64,000 nucleotides of DNA from Nageia nagi (lineage: Eukaryota > Pinophyta). The notes beneath the pieces were generated by a model. The model searched no databases. It was given only the letters and a program-made list of their open reading frames with translations, and was not told the DNA's origin. This document shows positions 44,911 through 60,139 of the stretch, in pieces (the stretch's first letter is position 1; the number at the start of each line of letters is the position of its first letter). The DNA lies in assembly GCA_050084985.1 (NCBI GenBank), contig JBITNC010000001.1:25234001-25298000 (forward strand), in the 5' to 3' direction. Made by a program: the position numbers and the translations under genes.

Positions 44911-47900
44911 GATTAATCAATTAACATATTAAGGGATGCCTAGTTTTGGGTTTAAATTTATCATCAATAAAATTTTGGATTCCATATTTTGATCTCTAAT
45001 TAAAATCTTCAAATAAAATATCGATGTGGTTAAAATTACCTTAGTTTCCCATGGAGTTGTGGTAGGAAAAAATATTAAGAAAGATAGGAGACAATTTGGG
45101 TAAAATAATGAATATCAATTCCTCTTTCTAATATATGGTATATAATACATTAGCTTGCATTTTGGTCAAAGTTGATATAAATGAAGGTGTAGTTGATTGT
45201 ATGGAAATAATGGTAGGAAATACAATACAACATACTCAAATCTTGTATAAGATAAAAATATCCTTTAAATGTGTTTGATGTCATATTTATAATAATTATA
45301 TCATCAATAGAAGCACTAAGAAGGTACCTTTCCAAACTATGTATGGAATGAGTTTTAGAGGAGTTCATGAGTTGATGGACACTACTAATTTGGGAAGGTA
45401 TAATGTAACAATAGAGGAGTTTTTGAGTATATGTAGGATTTGCATAAGAAGGTGAAGAAAAATATGGAGAGGAATACCATGAAGCACAAGCAACAGACTA
45501 TTCTCAAGAGAAGATAATAGAAGTTTCAAATTCAAGACCTAGTATTAGTATATCAAGAGGTTCACTAAAGAAACTTACAATAAGTTGAAATGGAAAAATA
45601 TAATACCATATAAGATTATAATAAAACTCAATGATGATTCTCATGAAAAATATATTTTATAAGGAATAGACACATCACCAATATTTAACTTGTAAAATTT
45701 GTATTCTTATCATGAATACATTAGGAATAGACCTTAAGAAATCCATTTTGATATGCTTATGGAGGATTAGGATCAATAGTTACCAAAAAAGATAACAAAG
45801 GAGGTTGATAAGGTCCTACAAGAGAGAATATCAAAGAGAATTAAAAATAATAAGTACAAGTAATAGTTGGTAAAATGGAAAGTAAAGGGACATGCTTTAA
45901 TGGGTTTTAGAGCTACTAGAGTTTGCTTGATTGGGAAAACATCCTATTCAAGACTAGGAGTCTTATGAGAAGGAGCTCATATTCATTTATACTTGAGGAG
46001 CTTGATGCATAAGCTTCAAGGGAAAAGGGAAGGATAATTTTACTTCAATATTTAGTATTTTTATTTTATTATGTAAATTTAAAATTTGGAAGAGTCTAAG
46101 ATAAATTTTCTAAGTGTTTGAAAAGAGATGAATATATTTTATATATCTTTCACCCTAGAAATGAAATTCAAGTCATATTTTGTATGTTTATTTTTCTTGA
46201 TAGCAACAATCAAATCATATTTTGTGTGTTTACCTTTTGCCCCAATAATGAAGTAATGTCACCTTTAGAATGATTCATTATTTTCATTATGAAATATACC
46301 ATTATGATCCCTATAGTTATTTTTCAGTAGTGATAATGATAAGTATGTGTGTATTCAATCCACTCGTAGGGAAAGTATCTAGCCCACTTGCAATAAAAAG
46401 ATACATTCCACTTATATTGAAAGTATTAAGTACGTTCATAACAATAGTGAGAGTATCCAATCCAGTTGTAAAGAACATAACAAGTACACTCTTATTTAAA
46501 AAAAGAAAAAAATAGTCTACCTTTCCTATTCAATAATTTTAACCACCCAATAGTATTAATACATGTTGCATTTAATCCTTGAAGGGTAATTGAGATTTTG
46601 AATCTAAAAGGACCAATCCCAACATGCTATAAATTTCAATGTATAAGATGAATCCTTAGTAGAGGGAGGAAAATAGGGGAAAAGGTGTATATGGAATTAG
46701 CATGAGTACTAGTACAATATTTGTAGATAAATGTTTTTCTTAAATAAAGATAAATTTCTAGCTCTAGTTATTCAAAATTGCTTATTATTTTCTTACCTCT
46801 ATTAACATAACAGTTGATCAACTACTTTTCTATGTAGCTTCTTGCTCAAACTCTTCTCTCTATTTCTATGATGTACTTTATATTTATGTGTGTTTAATAA
46901 CAAGTTGGTTATACCCATATTGATACCTAATGAACTATATTCATGAACCTAATGACCTTACTTTTGGAACCTAATGACCCATATGATTAGACATAATGAA
47001 CTATTTTCCTAGGCCTAACATCCTAACTGCATGAACTTGATAATCTATCTAGTTGAACCTAAGGTCTCATCTGGTTAAACCTAATGACTTATTTGCCTTG
47101 GCTTTACATCTTTACTACCTAAACCTAATAAGCCATTTGCATGAAACTAAGTTCCAAAATATTTACATCTTACGATATGTTTGGTTTTATTTTCATCAAT
47201 CTAATACTTGAAAAAATAAAAAATAAAAATATTTCACCTTGCATTCTAATCAATATTCCTACATATTCATTCAAAATCCTAAATAGGGTTCTAACAAATT
47301 CATCTTGAAATTATAAAAGGGTTTGAATGGGGCTTATTATTTTCCCTAATTTCAATTCACTCATAGGTAATGATAGATCAATAATTTTATTTTTAACATT
47401 ATTTAATTTGTGACTTTAGTTTGAATAGTAGACAAAGGTACATGTACAATTTATATAGGGCATTAAAACCTTGTAAATATTTCATTCCTAAAAGAACTTA
47501 TAGGAAAATGTATCTTAGAATTAATAGTATAAAAAATAAATTTGGATGGTTCTTTTACTTTATATAAACTATCCTTTTAATATTTTCATAATTTTCTTGA
47601 TGCAATATTCAAATGGATATTCTTGTTATTTAATTTTAATCATAGTTTTAATGTGATATTTTGTTGAAGTTGAATAATTGATGTTAATATTTTCTCCAAA
47701 TATACATATTACAATAATTAAATTGTTATTTTATTTGAGATTAGGACTTAGAAAGAATATTATAGATCATTCACAAACTTTATTCCAATAATACATCTTC
47801 TCATTTTCATAAATTTCCATGTTGTGCATATGCTTATAAAATAATATGAAGTTTATTATGATTTTCAAATTATGACTATAGCTAGATGATATACCTATAT

Positions 47901-48537
47901 TCAAATGAGACTATATATTTCTTAGATACATCATAATGTAATTAGCACATTACATTCATAGGAGTGTGTGATTTCTCTATGTATTAATACTCAAGAAAAC
48001 TATATGTATTTATATATAAATAAAAATAAAAATTGCATGTATAAAAAATCATATTATTTTCATAACATAAGGAGTACATGGACTATAAAATACATGTTGG
48101 TGGTGGACAAGAAATGAGGAGTAATACCATATTTATCTTTGGCCTTATCAAAACCTACATCACCTATAAAAAAAAGTATACATCTTACTAACTTTATATA
48201 TCCTATTCATCGTATCATATGAAAGTAATGAAGTATTCTACTCATTATTTCCTTATAAAATCTCTATCTCTTAGTGGGATTACAATATATCTTGTTGTAT
48301 ATATGTGAAATATTCCTAATATATCTTATCTCAACACCTGTTGGGGGTATGTTAGTAAGATTAACATCTAGCTTAATTATGAGTTGTTGTATCCTTAACA
48401 TATCAACATGCATTTCTTGTATCTCTAAACTTCTATTCTCTAATTCTTATATAGTTTATATATATGCATTCCTTTCTTGTAAAAACACATTCATCACTTA
48501 AAATCATAAGGTTATCGAGGGCATACCTATTGAATTT
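44911..48537. other. Gene-free AT-rich DNA
   Basis: Right flank of element D. No gene was recognised. Around 46890-47150 a phrase like AACCTAATGACC recurs about every 25-30 bases in degenerate form. The piece from 45360 to 45960 has somewhat longer open stretches but no motif that could be named. Confidence 0.5.
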
Positions 48538-50278
<1,741 letters not shown>

Positions 50279-50731
50279 TGTTAGAATTTGTAATGTAATA
50301 TTGTGTAATATTTCTCCTTAATGTAAATTCACTTAATAATTAAAGTATCATTAGATACCTTAAAGTATTAAGGGAATAAAAATAGGAGAAGGTTTAAAAT
50401 AGGTAAAGAATTAAAAATAGAAAAGGGATTAATTGTAGAGTGGGTTTCTTATTATAAAAAGAGAATAACCCTCTCCTTCTCAAGTTACACAATTGTAATG
50501 CAAGCTTTGCTATAGGTTTAGAGTGTGAGAGAGAGAAGAGATTTTGTAAGAGAGGTCCTTGAGAATAAGATCTTAGTTAGTGGACGTACTCCCAAGGAGA
50601 GAGGAACCACTTTATAGCTTGTGTTATTTATGTGATTGGCTTTAGTTATTATGCTATTATGTTGATGTTGAAAGTGCCTTCTTGAGATCTTGAGAGATTA
50701 GAAGTTAATTTAGAAAGGGTTAATTTCTTCA
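50279..50731 (+). mobile_element. Copia C 5' LTR
   Basis: 453 bp from TGTTAGAATTTG to TTTCTTCA. TATA-like TATAAAAA at 50453-50460 and the conserved dyad motif at 50580-50610. Confidence 0.93.
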
Positions 50732-50745
50732 ATTGGTATTAGAGC
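50732..50745 (+). promoter_or_regulatory. Primer-binding site of Copia C
   Basis: ATTGGTATTAGAGC follows the 5' LTR and differs from the initiator-Met site TGGTATCAGAGC at one base. Confidence 0.8.
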
Positions 50746-52044
50746 TTTTCTTGGAGGTTCCTCTTTAGCATTTTTGAAGGTCCTTTCCACCTTTTTCTCC
50801 ATATACTTTGTTAAGGTAAAAAGGTTTGAATGTATAATCTCCTACCTCTTCTTTGTCAAATTTTTTTTTTTGTTACTAACCTTTTTGGTTCCATGATGAT
50901 GAGGTTAAGTCTAGCAAAATTTGATTAAAGTAGATAAAATATCATTATACTAACATGTTAGTTTAATCTAATGTTATTGCTATGCATTATTTTAGTTCAT
51001 TGAGTTGCAAATTTTTAGTAAAATTGCCAAATGTGTAGTAATAATGGGCAAATTTTGAATAAATTTACTTAAAATTAGCAATAATAAGTTTTTATAGCTT
51101 AAAATTGCAAATGTAAAATTGGGTAAAATCTTTGTAATTTTTTATATTTGTTTGTAATATATAGATATATATAGTGAAAATAGTTCTTATATTTTTTAAT
51201 TTACCTTTTAAAACAAAAAGGAACTTTTTTAAAAAAAGGGGGAAGAAATTGTTAAAAATAAGAGGGATTATTTTTTTAAGTAAGTATGAATTATAAGTTA
51301 AATATTTTTAGGCTAATTTTTTTTAAGTGTTTTTTTAGCTTGGTAGTTCTTTATTTGCTAATATTATCTTTTTACATTAAGTGCAAATTATTTTAGGAAT
51401 TTTTTTTAGCATGCCATTAAGATAAAGATAGATTAATGTTATTGCATAGATTAATGTTAATTTTATGCATAGATTAAGGTTAATTAATTATGCATGGGTT
51501 AATGTTAATTATTTTTGAATTAATGTATACATGAATTAATGATGTTTTATCTTAATGCATGTTTGATGCACATTTTAAATGCATGCTTTAATTTTTTTCC
51601 CAGTGCATATTTTTGCTAATGATTTAATATTTTGTCCTAATGCATGTGAGTGGATAAAGTTTTGTTAAAAATTTTGCCTTATTTTTTATAATAAATTGCA
51701 AATAAGGAATTTTTTTAAGTCCATTTTTTAAGTAACAAGGGGGAGAATTCCTTATATTTGATAATGAACCTTTGTAAAGAGTTCCATTAGGGGTTGTAAC
51801 AAAACCCATTGGATTTTTAGGCTCATTTATTGTTATTTAAAATTAATGAACTTTTGTAAAAAGATCCATTAGGGGTTGTAACAAAATCCATTAAACTCTT
51901 TGGTTCGTACTTATGGATCATGTAGGATGTAGTTTCATTTCTTAAAGCACTTTATTTGTTTTGCACTTTTACTTTATATGCAAAGTGTGCAAATATTAAA
52001 AATTACTTCCCCCTAAAATGAACACATTTGTATATTTTTTTTGC

Positions 52045-52430
52045 AACATGACTTGTTTGGAGAGCCATGAGGTGAGGATAAGGTGAATTGGAGCCTTTTA
52101 ATCCGATGATCCAAGTGGTGAAAAGTTTGTACTTTTTAATTACCCCTAAGTCCTCTGTTGGTCTTGACTTAACTCCATATAGGTGGACAAGTAAGTATGT
52201 AGTGATACCACATGTCTACCCATCCATTCAGGGATTATCTTGATAACTTAAAAGGAAAATTGATCACTTAATCAAGATAATTAATTTGGTCAATCCAATG
52301 TACATCATAACCTTGGAAAATAGCTAGTACTTCTCTTTGAAAGAGTATATCACTACCCATGGTGAATTGGTTGAGGATTCGTAGGAAATGGGCTCCTTGA
52401 GGGTATCCAAATGAAGGTCTAATTTATAAG
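52045..52430 (+). other. Conserved pre-gag leader block, Copia C copy
   Basis: Begins AACATGACTTGTTTGGAGAG and parallels the blocks of A and B. The stem arms ATTATCTTGAT (52234-52244) and ATCAAGATAAT (52271-52281) are perfect. The upstream ACAAAACCCATTGGA phrase is at 51799-51813. The block is kept although the gag it would precede is deleted. Confidence 0.8.
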
Positions 52431-52701
52431 AAAATGATCTCAACTTACTCTCCCCTGAGTGATATTTAGTGATGATAAAATGTTGGATATATGGATATGT
52501 TTTTATGCACATGTTGATGTAAAGATTAAGTTTACAATAATGATGCATATATTTTAATGATCATTTTTTATGGATTGTGATGAAAATGTGCATATTAGTT
52601 TATATAATTATGATTTTTTTCTTGTATCCTTGGTTGGATGAAAACTCTTGCTAAATAATGATAGTGCACTTGTTGATATCCATTGTTGCAGATTTGTTTT
52701 T

Positions 52702-52920
52702 GATGGAGTAGTTAAAAGGTTCTCCCTTCTCCATAGTTGCAAATATTTTTGATGGAGTAGTTAAAAGGTTCACCCTTCTCCATAGTTGCAAATATTTTGA
52801 TGGAGTAGTTAAAGGGTTCATCCTTATCCATAGTTGCAACTTTTTGATGGAGTAGTTAAAAGGTTCACCCTTCTCCATGGTTGAAAATTTGATGGAGTGG
52901 TTTGCCCCTTCTCCAAAATT
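52702..52920 (+). repeat. Five tandem ~48-bp repeats, each with a GGAG/CTCC dyad
   Basis: Units begin GATGGAG at 52702, 52751, 52799, 52846 and 52891, at spacings of 49, 48, 47 and 45. In each of the first four, ATGGAG is followed after about 20 bases by CTCCAT or a close variant, so every unit could form a small hairpin. The array lies between the leader block and the truncated pol, near the gag deletion. Confidence 0.85.
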
Positions 52921-53412
52921 GACAAGGTTCACCTTATACCACTTTACTTCCATGAGTAGGAAGTTTATCCATTATGGATAAACACTAATTTACTTCTATT
53001 ACTAGAAGTGTATTTATGCAATGATGGAAGTTGAATCCTTGTTAATGGATTAATGCTACCATTATCCATTAGTTGCATCTTGACTAGTAGCGTGGTCAAG
53101 TTGGCATTATTTACAATTTGTACGTCTCTATAGAGAAGTTGAATTATGGATTCTGTAGTTAAGAGATCATGATCAAGTAAATCTTATCTTATGGTATAAT
53201 AAATAAGGCATTTGTTTGAAGGCTTTTGTATAGCTTCTAATCTTGTGATCAAAATGCCTTAGTGATTAATTTATATATTTGGAACTTCCCTTATGAATGG
53301 TGCATTAGTTTTTAGAAATAATGTAATGACTATGAGTTTGGAAGTTGGTAAAGGTAATTAGTTTGACCTTTTTGAAAATATGTATAACCATATTTTAGAT
53401 AAATAATTTCTT

Positions 53413-55845
53413 ATGAAAGTATATATATGTGAGAAATATAGGGAAATAACTGCAACTAAACTTTATCAACCTTTGCATTCATATTTTATGGGTCAATTTT
53501 TGACTAAGTCATTTAGGGGAGCATCTTATGTCTTAACCTTTATTGATAACTTTAGCAGGATGACATTTGGTTATCTTATAGAGCACAAGGATCAAACCTT
53601 TAATAGGTTCAAAGATTTCAAAACCTTGATTAAAAATTAGTTTAGATTCAAAATCAAGATGTTAAGATCTGATAATAGGGGTGAGTATAATAGCAATGAA
53701 TTTAATGATTTTTGTACCAAGTATGGAATCAAGAGGCATTTTACTATCTTTTACACTCCTAAGCAGAATGGTGTTGCCAAAAAAAAGAATAGAACCATTC
53801 AAGAAATGGAAATATGTATGTTGGGAGATCTTCCTAGCTTCTTATGGGGTAAAGTTGTAAATACTGTAATCTACATCTTAAATAGGTGTCCTATGAAAGT
53901 AGTTGAAGGTAAAACTCGGTATGAGGTATGGACAGGAAAGAAATATAGCATCTCTCACTTTAAGGTATTTGGTTGTGATGCTTATGCCTTTATTATTCTT
54001 GGGAAAAGGAAGAAGCTTGATAAGAGATCTGAAAAGTGTATCTTTACAGGATATGATAATCAACATAGAGGCTATAGGCTATATCAACCTTCTTCCATTA
54101 TAGTCTTTATGTTAAGGGATGTAAATTTCAATGAACTACCTAAATATTTTGCATATTATGAGAACCTTGATGAGGGTGATGATCCTTCTATTGCTCCTAA
54201 CTGGTTGGATGTCAGTGTGGATTTGTCACCTAAGGAAATAAACTCTCTAACACAAAGGATAACAAGGAGTATGACCATTAATAAATCTTTATTTGCCAAA
54301 ATTGATTATAAGAATGAGCCCTCATCCTACAAAGTAGCTTCAAAGCATGAGTGCTAGATGAATACAATGAATGTGGAGTATAAGGCTTTAATGAAGAATC
54401 AAACTTGGGATTTGGTTCCTTATCCTAATAAATGCAATGTGATTAGAAATAAATGGATTTATAAGGTCAAATATAATTTATTTAGAGAGATTAAGAAATT
54501 CAAAGCAAGGTTAATAGCCAAGGGTTTCACTAAAAAATATGGAGTTGATTCTAAGAAAAACTTTGCTCCAATGATAAAGATGCCTAATGTCAGATTAATC
54601 CTTGCTCTTTCAGTAGCTCATGGATGGAAAGTTTTACAACTTGATGTGAAGAGTGCTTTTCTCAATGGTGACTTAGATGTGGAAATCTACATGAATCAAC
54701 CAGAAGGGTTTGTTGCTGAAGGTAAAGATTCTTTTGTGTGCAAGTTAAAGAAGTCTTTGTATGGACTTAAATAAGCACCAAAGGCCTGGTACAAAAATGT
54801 TTCAAGATACTTTGAGGATATTGGATTTTCTAAATGCTTCTCTAATTCAAATCTTTATGTACTCAACCAAGGATAAGACTTGATCTTGATTCTTCTCTAT
54901 GTGGATGATCTATTGATTACAAAGAATAATATAATCCTCATACAAGACTACATATCCAAACTTAAGGCAACTTTTGAAATGGCTAATCTTGGTCTATTGC
55001 ACTACTACCTTGGTATGCAAGTGTACCAATACAAGGATTGTACTTACCTTAGTCAATCAAAGTATATCTCAGATATCTTACAAAAATTTGGAATGGAGGA
55101 GTCCAAGCATGCTACAATCTTAATCTCTCCTAGAATCACTTTATCTCTTAGTTCTAACTCTCAGTTGGTAGATGCTACAACTTATAGACAACTAATTAGT
55201 AGTCTTCTTTATTTGACTATCTCTAGGCTAGATATTACCTTTACCATGAATTTGATGGCTCACTTTATGGAAATACCATATGTTGAGCATTTCAATGCTA
55301 TTAAAAAAATTTTGAGGCATGTTGTGGGTACTAAAGATCTTACTCTCAAGTATGACAAGTTACCTTCATTTGTTCTCTCAGGATTCTTAGATTATAACTA
55401 TGGGGAAGATAAAGATGATAGGAAATCAACCTCTACTTATTTTTTTAGCATTGGTTTAAGTGGTATCTCTTGGGCATCCAAGAAGCAGCCTACTACTGCT
55501 CTCTCCACCACTAAGGTTAAATATCATGCAATCTTAGTTACAGCCCAAGAAGTCATTTGGTTGAGGCATCTTTTGAAAGAAATAAGGTATGAACAAGTTC
55601 ATCCATATCAAATTTTTAGAAATAATCAATCAGCTATTACTTTAGAAAAGAATCATGTTTTCCATCAAAGAATAAAGAATGTAGAAATCCAAGCCCACTT
55701 CATCAGAGAGAAGGTTCTGTATGGTCTTCTACACTTGCAGTATTATCCATCAGTCCTAAACTTTGTTGATTTATTCACCAAGCCCCTTCCTAAAGATCAA
55801 TTTTGTAAGTTTAGAGCTTCTATTATGTTGGTGAAGTTGCCCTAA
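53413..55845 (+). pseudogene. Copia C pol relic: integrase core, RT, RNase H
   Basis: One continuous frame by comparison with element B. It begins inside integrase (CEKYREITATKLYQPLHSYF), and has SYVLTFIDNFSRMTFGYL, MLRSDNRGEYNSNEF, WIYKVKYNL, QLDVKSAFLNGDLDVEIYMN, LLYVDDLLIT and the RNase H end ADLFTKPLP-like. It has nonsense codons at 53638-53640 (TAG for Gln), 54355-54357 (TAG for Trp), 54772-54774 (TAA for Gln), 54871-54873 (TAA for Lys) and a final early stop at 55843-55845. No frameshift was found. Most stops need only C-to-T or G-to-A changes, as expected from methylated-cytosine decay. Confidence 0.9.
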
Positions 55846-56873
55846 AAAGGGGAGTAAATGTTGAATTCTTTTTGAATCCATTATAATATCTTCCTTCTTA
55901 ATAAAATTGTCATACTTTTATTTGGTTTGTATACTTTGTTTATACATTCCTTTGTTTGGTAACTATAAGTATGGGATTAGCATATTAGTGATGAATTATA
56001 GTGTACTTCAAATCCAAGCATATTATATCAAGGAGAAATTTCTTGATGCAACAATTGCAACTCTATTCATATTACTTTATCTCTATTGATTTATTCACTA
56101 GCCACCTTAGAAACTTTATTGTGCACACTTTGAAAGTTTCTTATGGTAGTGAAGTTATCCTCAAGGGGGAGTGAAGGTTGAATTCATGTTTGTGATGATA
56201 ACTTCATCCCTAGGAGGCTATTTTTGTTGTATAGTGTTGATCTAAATGCACACCTTCATGGTTAGTTCGCTTTGTGTGAAGAGCTCATGGTACATTTTTT
56301 TTTGTTATCACTATGTGAGGAATCAGTATGTATTTGTTAGCAATATTTGGTTATCCATATATGAGTAATTTATATATGTGCATATAGTTTTTGTTGTTGA
56401 TCAACACATGTTTATATATACAGTAGATGACTATATGTATTAGCTTGGCATCTTTGTGATGACTTATAATGAATCATTGATCAGTTTATGGATGGCATTA
56501 TGTAGTTCATTTATCTTATTATTGATATGAATGTTATATGATGCATCTAACTAATCTTGTTTATGACCTACTTGTAGCTTACAAGTTTCATCTTGAGAGT
56601 GTAGGTTACTTTGTATGGGCAAGCTCATGGAGGCTCATATGTCAACTCAGTGTTGATCGACTACACTTATAGTGAAACCAGTTGTGGTTAATGATTGTAT
56701 TGTAAACCATTTTGTTAAATTGTATTGTAATGAGTCTCAAACTAAGATCTTGCTTATTTTTCAATGATGTAAAAGTTCTCATCTCCACTTGTATCTCTTT
56801 GGAGGAGAACTCTCTCTTACTCTATCTTTCTTCTTCTCCCTACGCTCTATCCCAATATTACATTAAGGGGGAG
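55846..56873 (+). other. Copia C tail and purine tract
   Basis: About 1 kb of non-coding tail, alignable with the tail of A. One tail-repeat copy lies near 56240-56300 (GGTTAGTTCGCTTTGTGTGA). It ends with AAGGGGGAG at 56865-56873, adjoining the 3' LTR. Confidence 0.8.
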
Positions 56874-57326
56874 TGTTAGAATTTGTAATGTAATATTGTG
56901 TAATATTTCTCCTTAATGTAAATTCACTTAATACTTAAAGTATCATTATATACCTTAAATTATTAAGGGAATAAAAATAGGAGAAGGTTTAAAATAGGTA
57001 AAGAATTAAAAATAGAAAAGGAATTAATTATAGAGTGGGTTTCTTATTATAAAAAGAGAAGAACCCTCTCCTTCTCAAGTTACACAATTGTAATGCAAGC
57101 TTTGTTATAGGTTTAGAGTGTGAGAGAGAGAAGAGATTTTGTAAGAGAGGTCCTTGAGAATAAGATCTTAGTTAGTGGACATACTCCCAAGGAGAGAGGA
57201 ACCACTTTATAGCCTATGTTATTTATGTGATTGGCTTTAGTTATTATGCTATTGTGTTGATGTTGAAAGTGCCTTCTTGAGATCTTGAGAGATTAGAAGT
57301 TAATTCAAAGAGGGTTAATTTCTTTA
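56874..57326 (+). mobile_element. Copia C 3' LTR
   Basis: 453 bp, homologous to 50279-50731. The final CA has become TA. The target copy GCTTG follows. Confidence 0.92.
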
Positions 57327-57331
57327 GCTTG

Positions 57332-60067
57332 GAGGAGAGAAATTCTCAAAAATAGAAACTAATGGTAAGATAGAAATCATGAAGAAAAGAATAATTATTC
57401 TAAAACTAAAACAAATTATCTAAAAATAGCTTTTGAATAAAGTAAATATATGCATGTATCAACTTAGAAATATTTATAACTAAGAACTAGTTGTTGTCTC
57501 TTACTTTCTTGATCGTCTTCAAGATCTACTTTTAAAATGCCATCTAGACCATTCATATCACATTCCAATCTTCAAATGTCAGCTAATATGTATATATCAA
57601 GAATTTCCCATGCACTTTGGAAGTTATCAAGGACTCAACACAACTTTTCATAGCCTTAAAATAGATAAATCATACTACCATGAATTTTTGAAGTTTTGGA
57701 ATGCCTTACCATAGTTTGAGGATTAAAAAAGCAACATCTTCATGTAAAAGTTGTGACAAATAATGAAAACATGATTCCTACGGTAATCAAAGGTTTGAGC
57801 TAACATCACTAAGTAAAAATTATGGCCCACTTCTTTATCTCCTTGTATTTTTGGAGTCATGATAAGTTAGTGTTGACATCATTGACTAAACATTGTAACA
57901 CTTTGGCAAAAGATTTAAAACTGCTCATCGAGAAACACAAATAATGATGTCATATTCTAGAAAGTGTGGCACCATACAAAGTTACATTTCTTCTTGATAA
58001 TTGATGTATATTTTGGTCTACTTTGCACAATAATTTACTTTCAATGTTGGTAATAAAATGACCCAATGGCATACTTTTATGGGGAGATACAAATGAACTA
58101 AGTTCTTATTGGATGAAACCTATTAGGTGGCATTAAGTAAGATGTCCAAGAACTAAGACCTTTGGAGTGTGAGTAATCTACCATGATTCTTCTAGCTTCT
58201 TCTTTAGATTTTAAATGGAGATCATATTGAGCATATATTACCTTGTATGTAAAAATGGGTTATAAAGTTTTGAAGGTAAGCCTTCAAATGGAATAGAAAA
58301 TAAATTTTTCCTTTACTACCAAGGGTCAAGATGTGATATCAATATTGAGTGCACCTGGGAAGTAATGTATTTATTGATCACTTAAATGGCCTTATCAAGA
58401 TACCAAATTCACCCTAGATAACATATGGTATTGATTTATATAACAACTACCAACTTCTTTAAAAAATTCACAAGCCCTTATAGAGTATATAGTCATTTTA
58501 CACTACTTGATTGTCTACTTCATCATATCTCTTCTAAAGTAATACCTTTATATATATTACCTAAAATGACTACTACTTAGATGTTTTTGCTCAACATATA
58601 TGCCCATGATGGATAACTTGATGATATACTATATATCCTTGAGTATGATAACGATATTACTTAATGGTATCAAGAAAGTGTAAGTATCATTATCCCATTA
58701 TTTGTGGATTATGGTAAATATGTATTGTCATATTGAATACCAACAAAACTTGTAATACATGTAAGAGCCATGATAACTTGGGAAGCTCCTAATCAATAAT
58801 ACTAATATATATATATATAAAGAACTCTCACATTAGGCATGCATCTCTTAATAATGAATAAACTTATGTTTATACAAAATAAAAACTTGATACTAATATT
58901 TTTTAAATGAAATTATTAAGTATTATAAAACATAACAAATGAGGTATGCATAATATTATTTTTTTTAGTTTTCAATATTATTATTACATGTTCTAACATA
59001 TTTGCAATACTATGGTAAAAGATACAATTTATACATTTTTCAAAATAAACCCAATCAATATCCTCTTCATTATAAATATTTTTATTTCAATAAATAATAA
59101 TAAAAACTCACATACATTTGAAAAAGTTATAGGTAAATAGCTTCCTAGGGTAAGTACAATATTTAAGGTTCACACAATTTATCCATGTGAGGATCAACAT
59201 CCAATCATCACACTATTATTACAATTTCTTTCTTAATATTTATACTTAAAAAAGGTAATATATAGAAATTACTTATCTCCTAGCTTGGCATGCCTTATAA
59301 AGGGGCATGAAAGGATCTTGAGCTTCTAATTTTATAATATATGATATTTTCTAATATTTATTTCTATTACATTATATATCTTTGCAATACATTTTTCATA
59401 GGTATTAGACTTATGATTACTCTTTACAACTAAGATTCTACATTGATATATTATTCATTTAGCAACTCTTTTCTCAATATTTATATTTTATTTTAAATAT
59501 TTTATTACAAATCTCAAAATAGAAAATATTATCATTATCACTTTGTTATTGACTCTATAAACCTTCTCTTATAAGCATTCATATAATATGATATAAATAA
59601 ATAAATCTTTTAACATCCTTTTAAATCCAATAATTTTCAATATGACTACCATACACACTCAATGAACCTAATACATTATCATTTAAATTATTACACTAAA
59701 ATATAAAAATTAATGTAACAATTATTTAAATACACCATTAAAGATAATATAAAATATAACATACAATCATAATCATATTTACTTAATAATACTTACAATG
59801 CAGTACACATCGTAATTAGTAACATGATAGTTGGCATATCATTAAGGGCACTATAATATGAAGCAATAACAAATAACTTTATAATAATAATTTTACTTTG
59901 GCATATCTTTCTATATTACCACCTATGCAGGCAAAAATTCTCAATATAATTAACTCATGGCTTGATCATCCCTCATCACCTTTAACATGTACACATGTAG
60001 ATAACTTTTTCAATATCATCTATCCTTCTTTGCCTTATACTTACCCTCGTTCTACTTGTAATTAAAA
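57332..60067. other. Gene-free AT-rich DNA
   Basis: No gene, RNA gene or element edge was recognised. Composition is about as AT-rich as any part of the window up to the sharp rise at 60068. Confidence 0.5.
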
Positions 60068-60139
60068 GGCAGAGATGGCGGAGTCGCATCTGTTCATGTA
60101 AAAAAAGACAATGACAGACGCGACTCCGCCATCTCTGCC
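60068..60139. repeat. Strong GC-rich hairpin upstream of the AT-hook exon
   Basis: GGCAGAGATGGCGGAGTCGC (60068-60087) is the exact reverse complement of 60120-60139. Inside it, after one A/C mismatch, TCTGT (60089-60093) pairs with ACAGA (60114-60118). The stem is thus 26 pairs with one mismatch and a 20-base loop that is A-rich. It sits 53 bases before the ATG at 60193. It might be transcribed as a 5'-leader structure or a small-RNA precursor, or might be a remnant inverted duplication. Confidence 0.85.

Larger units (their letters stand above)
50279..57326 (+). mobile_element. Copia element C, gag-deleted
   Basis: A 7,048-bp plus-strand Ty1/copia element with two 453-bp LTRs differing at about 15 positions (about 3.3 percent). 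Flanking bases GCATG (50274-50278) and GCTTG (57327-57331) are a target duplication with one mismatch. It keeps the primer site, leader with conserved block, pol from within integrase onward, tail, purine tract and LTRs. Gag and protease are missing, so it could move only with enzymes from another element. Confidence 0.93.
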
